In this document: positions 63,851 to 64,000 of the stretch, one piece after another
Position numbering within the stretch: position 1 is the first letter of the stretch
How the letters are laid out: each line of letters begins with the position of its first letter
Assembly: GCA_963921425.1 (NCBI GenBank)
Contig: OY992833.1
Coordinates: forward strand, 5,491,228 to 5,555,227
Source: Dryas octopetala
Lineage: Eukaryota; Streptophyta; Magnoliopsida; Rosales; Rosaceae
Reading direction: 5' to 3'
Length of the DNA: 64,000 bases
Position numbers and translations under genes: made by a program
Notes under the pieces: model-generated
Database searches by the model: none
The model's input: the letters and a program-made list of their open reading frames with translations, nothing else
Told to the model about the DNA's origin: nothing

Positions 63851-64000
63851 AATTTTGGCTTTCTGTTTTTTTTCTTTTCCTTTCTTCAGCTAATTATGCC
63901 TACCTTGGTGATCTGAAGCTTTTTCTCCTTATATATATATTTACTTATTTTGCTTATGGAGATTAATTAAACTTCTTATATCCTAAGTTCTATTACCATT

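Larger units (their letters stand above)
61614..64000 (-). mobile_element. CACTA element 3, runs beyond the window
   Basis: CACTACAAGAAAATCAAGC at 61614 is the canonical plant CACTA terminus, preceded by TTA. A Transposase_24-type gene on the minus strand (62765-63425) points its 3' end to this terminus, as in other CACTA elements. The opposite terminus is not in the window. A Sirevirus-like palindrome cluster (63570-63850) lies within it. Confidence 0.75.

Noticed and set aside
1-64000. tRNA, rRNA, CRISPR arrays, origins, bacterial-type operons
   Set aside because: None seen. TGGTATCAGAGC sites are retrotransposon primer-binding sites and not tRNA genes; the repeats are tandem or transposon-derived.

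Overview
The window is nuclear DNA of a flowering plant, almost certainly a eudicot. It is AT-rich, its genes are spliced, and it holds a P-class PPR gene, an APO-family organelle RNA-binding gene and a wall-associated kinase (WAK) type locus. Most of the rest is nested transposable elements: Sirevirus-type Copia, Gypsy-type LTRs, a TRIM, and CACTA, hAT, PIF/Harbinger and Mutator-like foldback elements. I cannot name the species.

Layout. 1-430: end of a Gypsy-type LTR that enters from the left. 1224-9393: a hAT-like element with an exact 8-bp target duplication, split by two large minus-strand LTRs (1310-4123, 5519-8930) and a 77-bp foldback. 9.7-12.9 kb: a spliced PPR gene, orthologue of Arabidopsis At1g02060 by remembered sequence, with a leader intron. 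13.4-13.8 kb: a decayed, intron-bearing fragment of an RH13-type DEAD-box helicase. 14.7-15.9 kb: an intact two-exon APO4-type gene on the minus strand. 17.3-20.7 kb: a decayed PIF/Harbinger element whose Myb-like ORF and transposase are followed, in the same orientation, by a small cysteine-rich ORF with a similar TATA box.

21.1-about 46.9 kb: a CACTA (En/Spm) element with a decayed TNP2 transposase gene and a spliced Transposase_24 (TNPA-like) gene. It is interrupted by a broken Sirevirus-like element (about 28.06-41.03 kb). That element in turn contains a young, whole-looking Copia/SIRE element (29762-39702; two 1658-bp LTRs, 5-bp target duplication, one 1683-codon ORF). A Mutator-like foldback (44203-45422) sits in an intron of the CACTA second gene.

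47.8-61.6 kb: a broken minus-strand WAK locus. Its kinase exon (47.9-49.1 kb) and EGF exon (57.3 kb) join in phase across an 8.1-kb intron loaded with a second CACTA (49323-52871), a solo LTR (53641-56505) and a TRIM (56615-56979). Two ectodomain exons lie upstream: a tiny remnant split by a Copia fragment, and a nearly full-length exon at 60.7-61.6 kb. A third CACTA begins 17 bp upstream of that exon's ATG and runs to the window edge.

Only the PPR and APO4 genes look like working host genes; both products should act in organelle RNA metabolism. The most unusual signals are clusters of CCGG-centred near-palindromes shared by four Sirevirus-like sites, the three-ORF Harbinger arrangement, three foldbacks that all chose A/T-only 9-bp targets, a perfect 24-bp inverted repeat at 27.84 kb, and the CACTA end placed against the WAK start codon. 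Calls rest on reading and on remembered family sequences; no database search was run.
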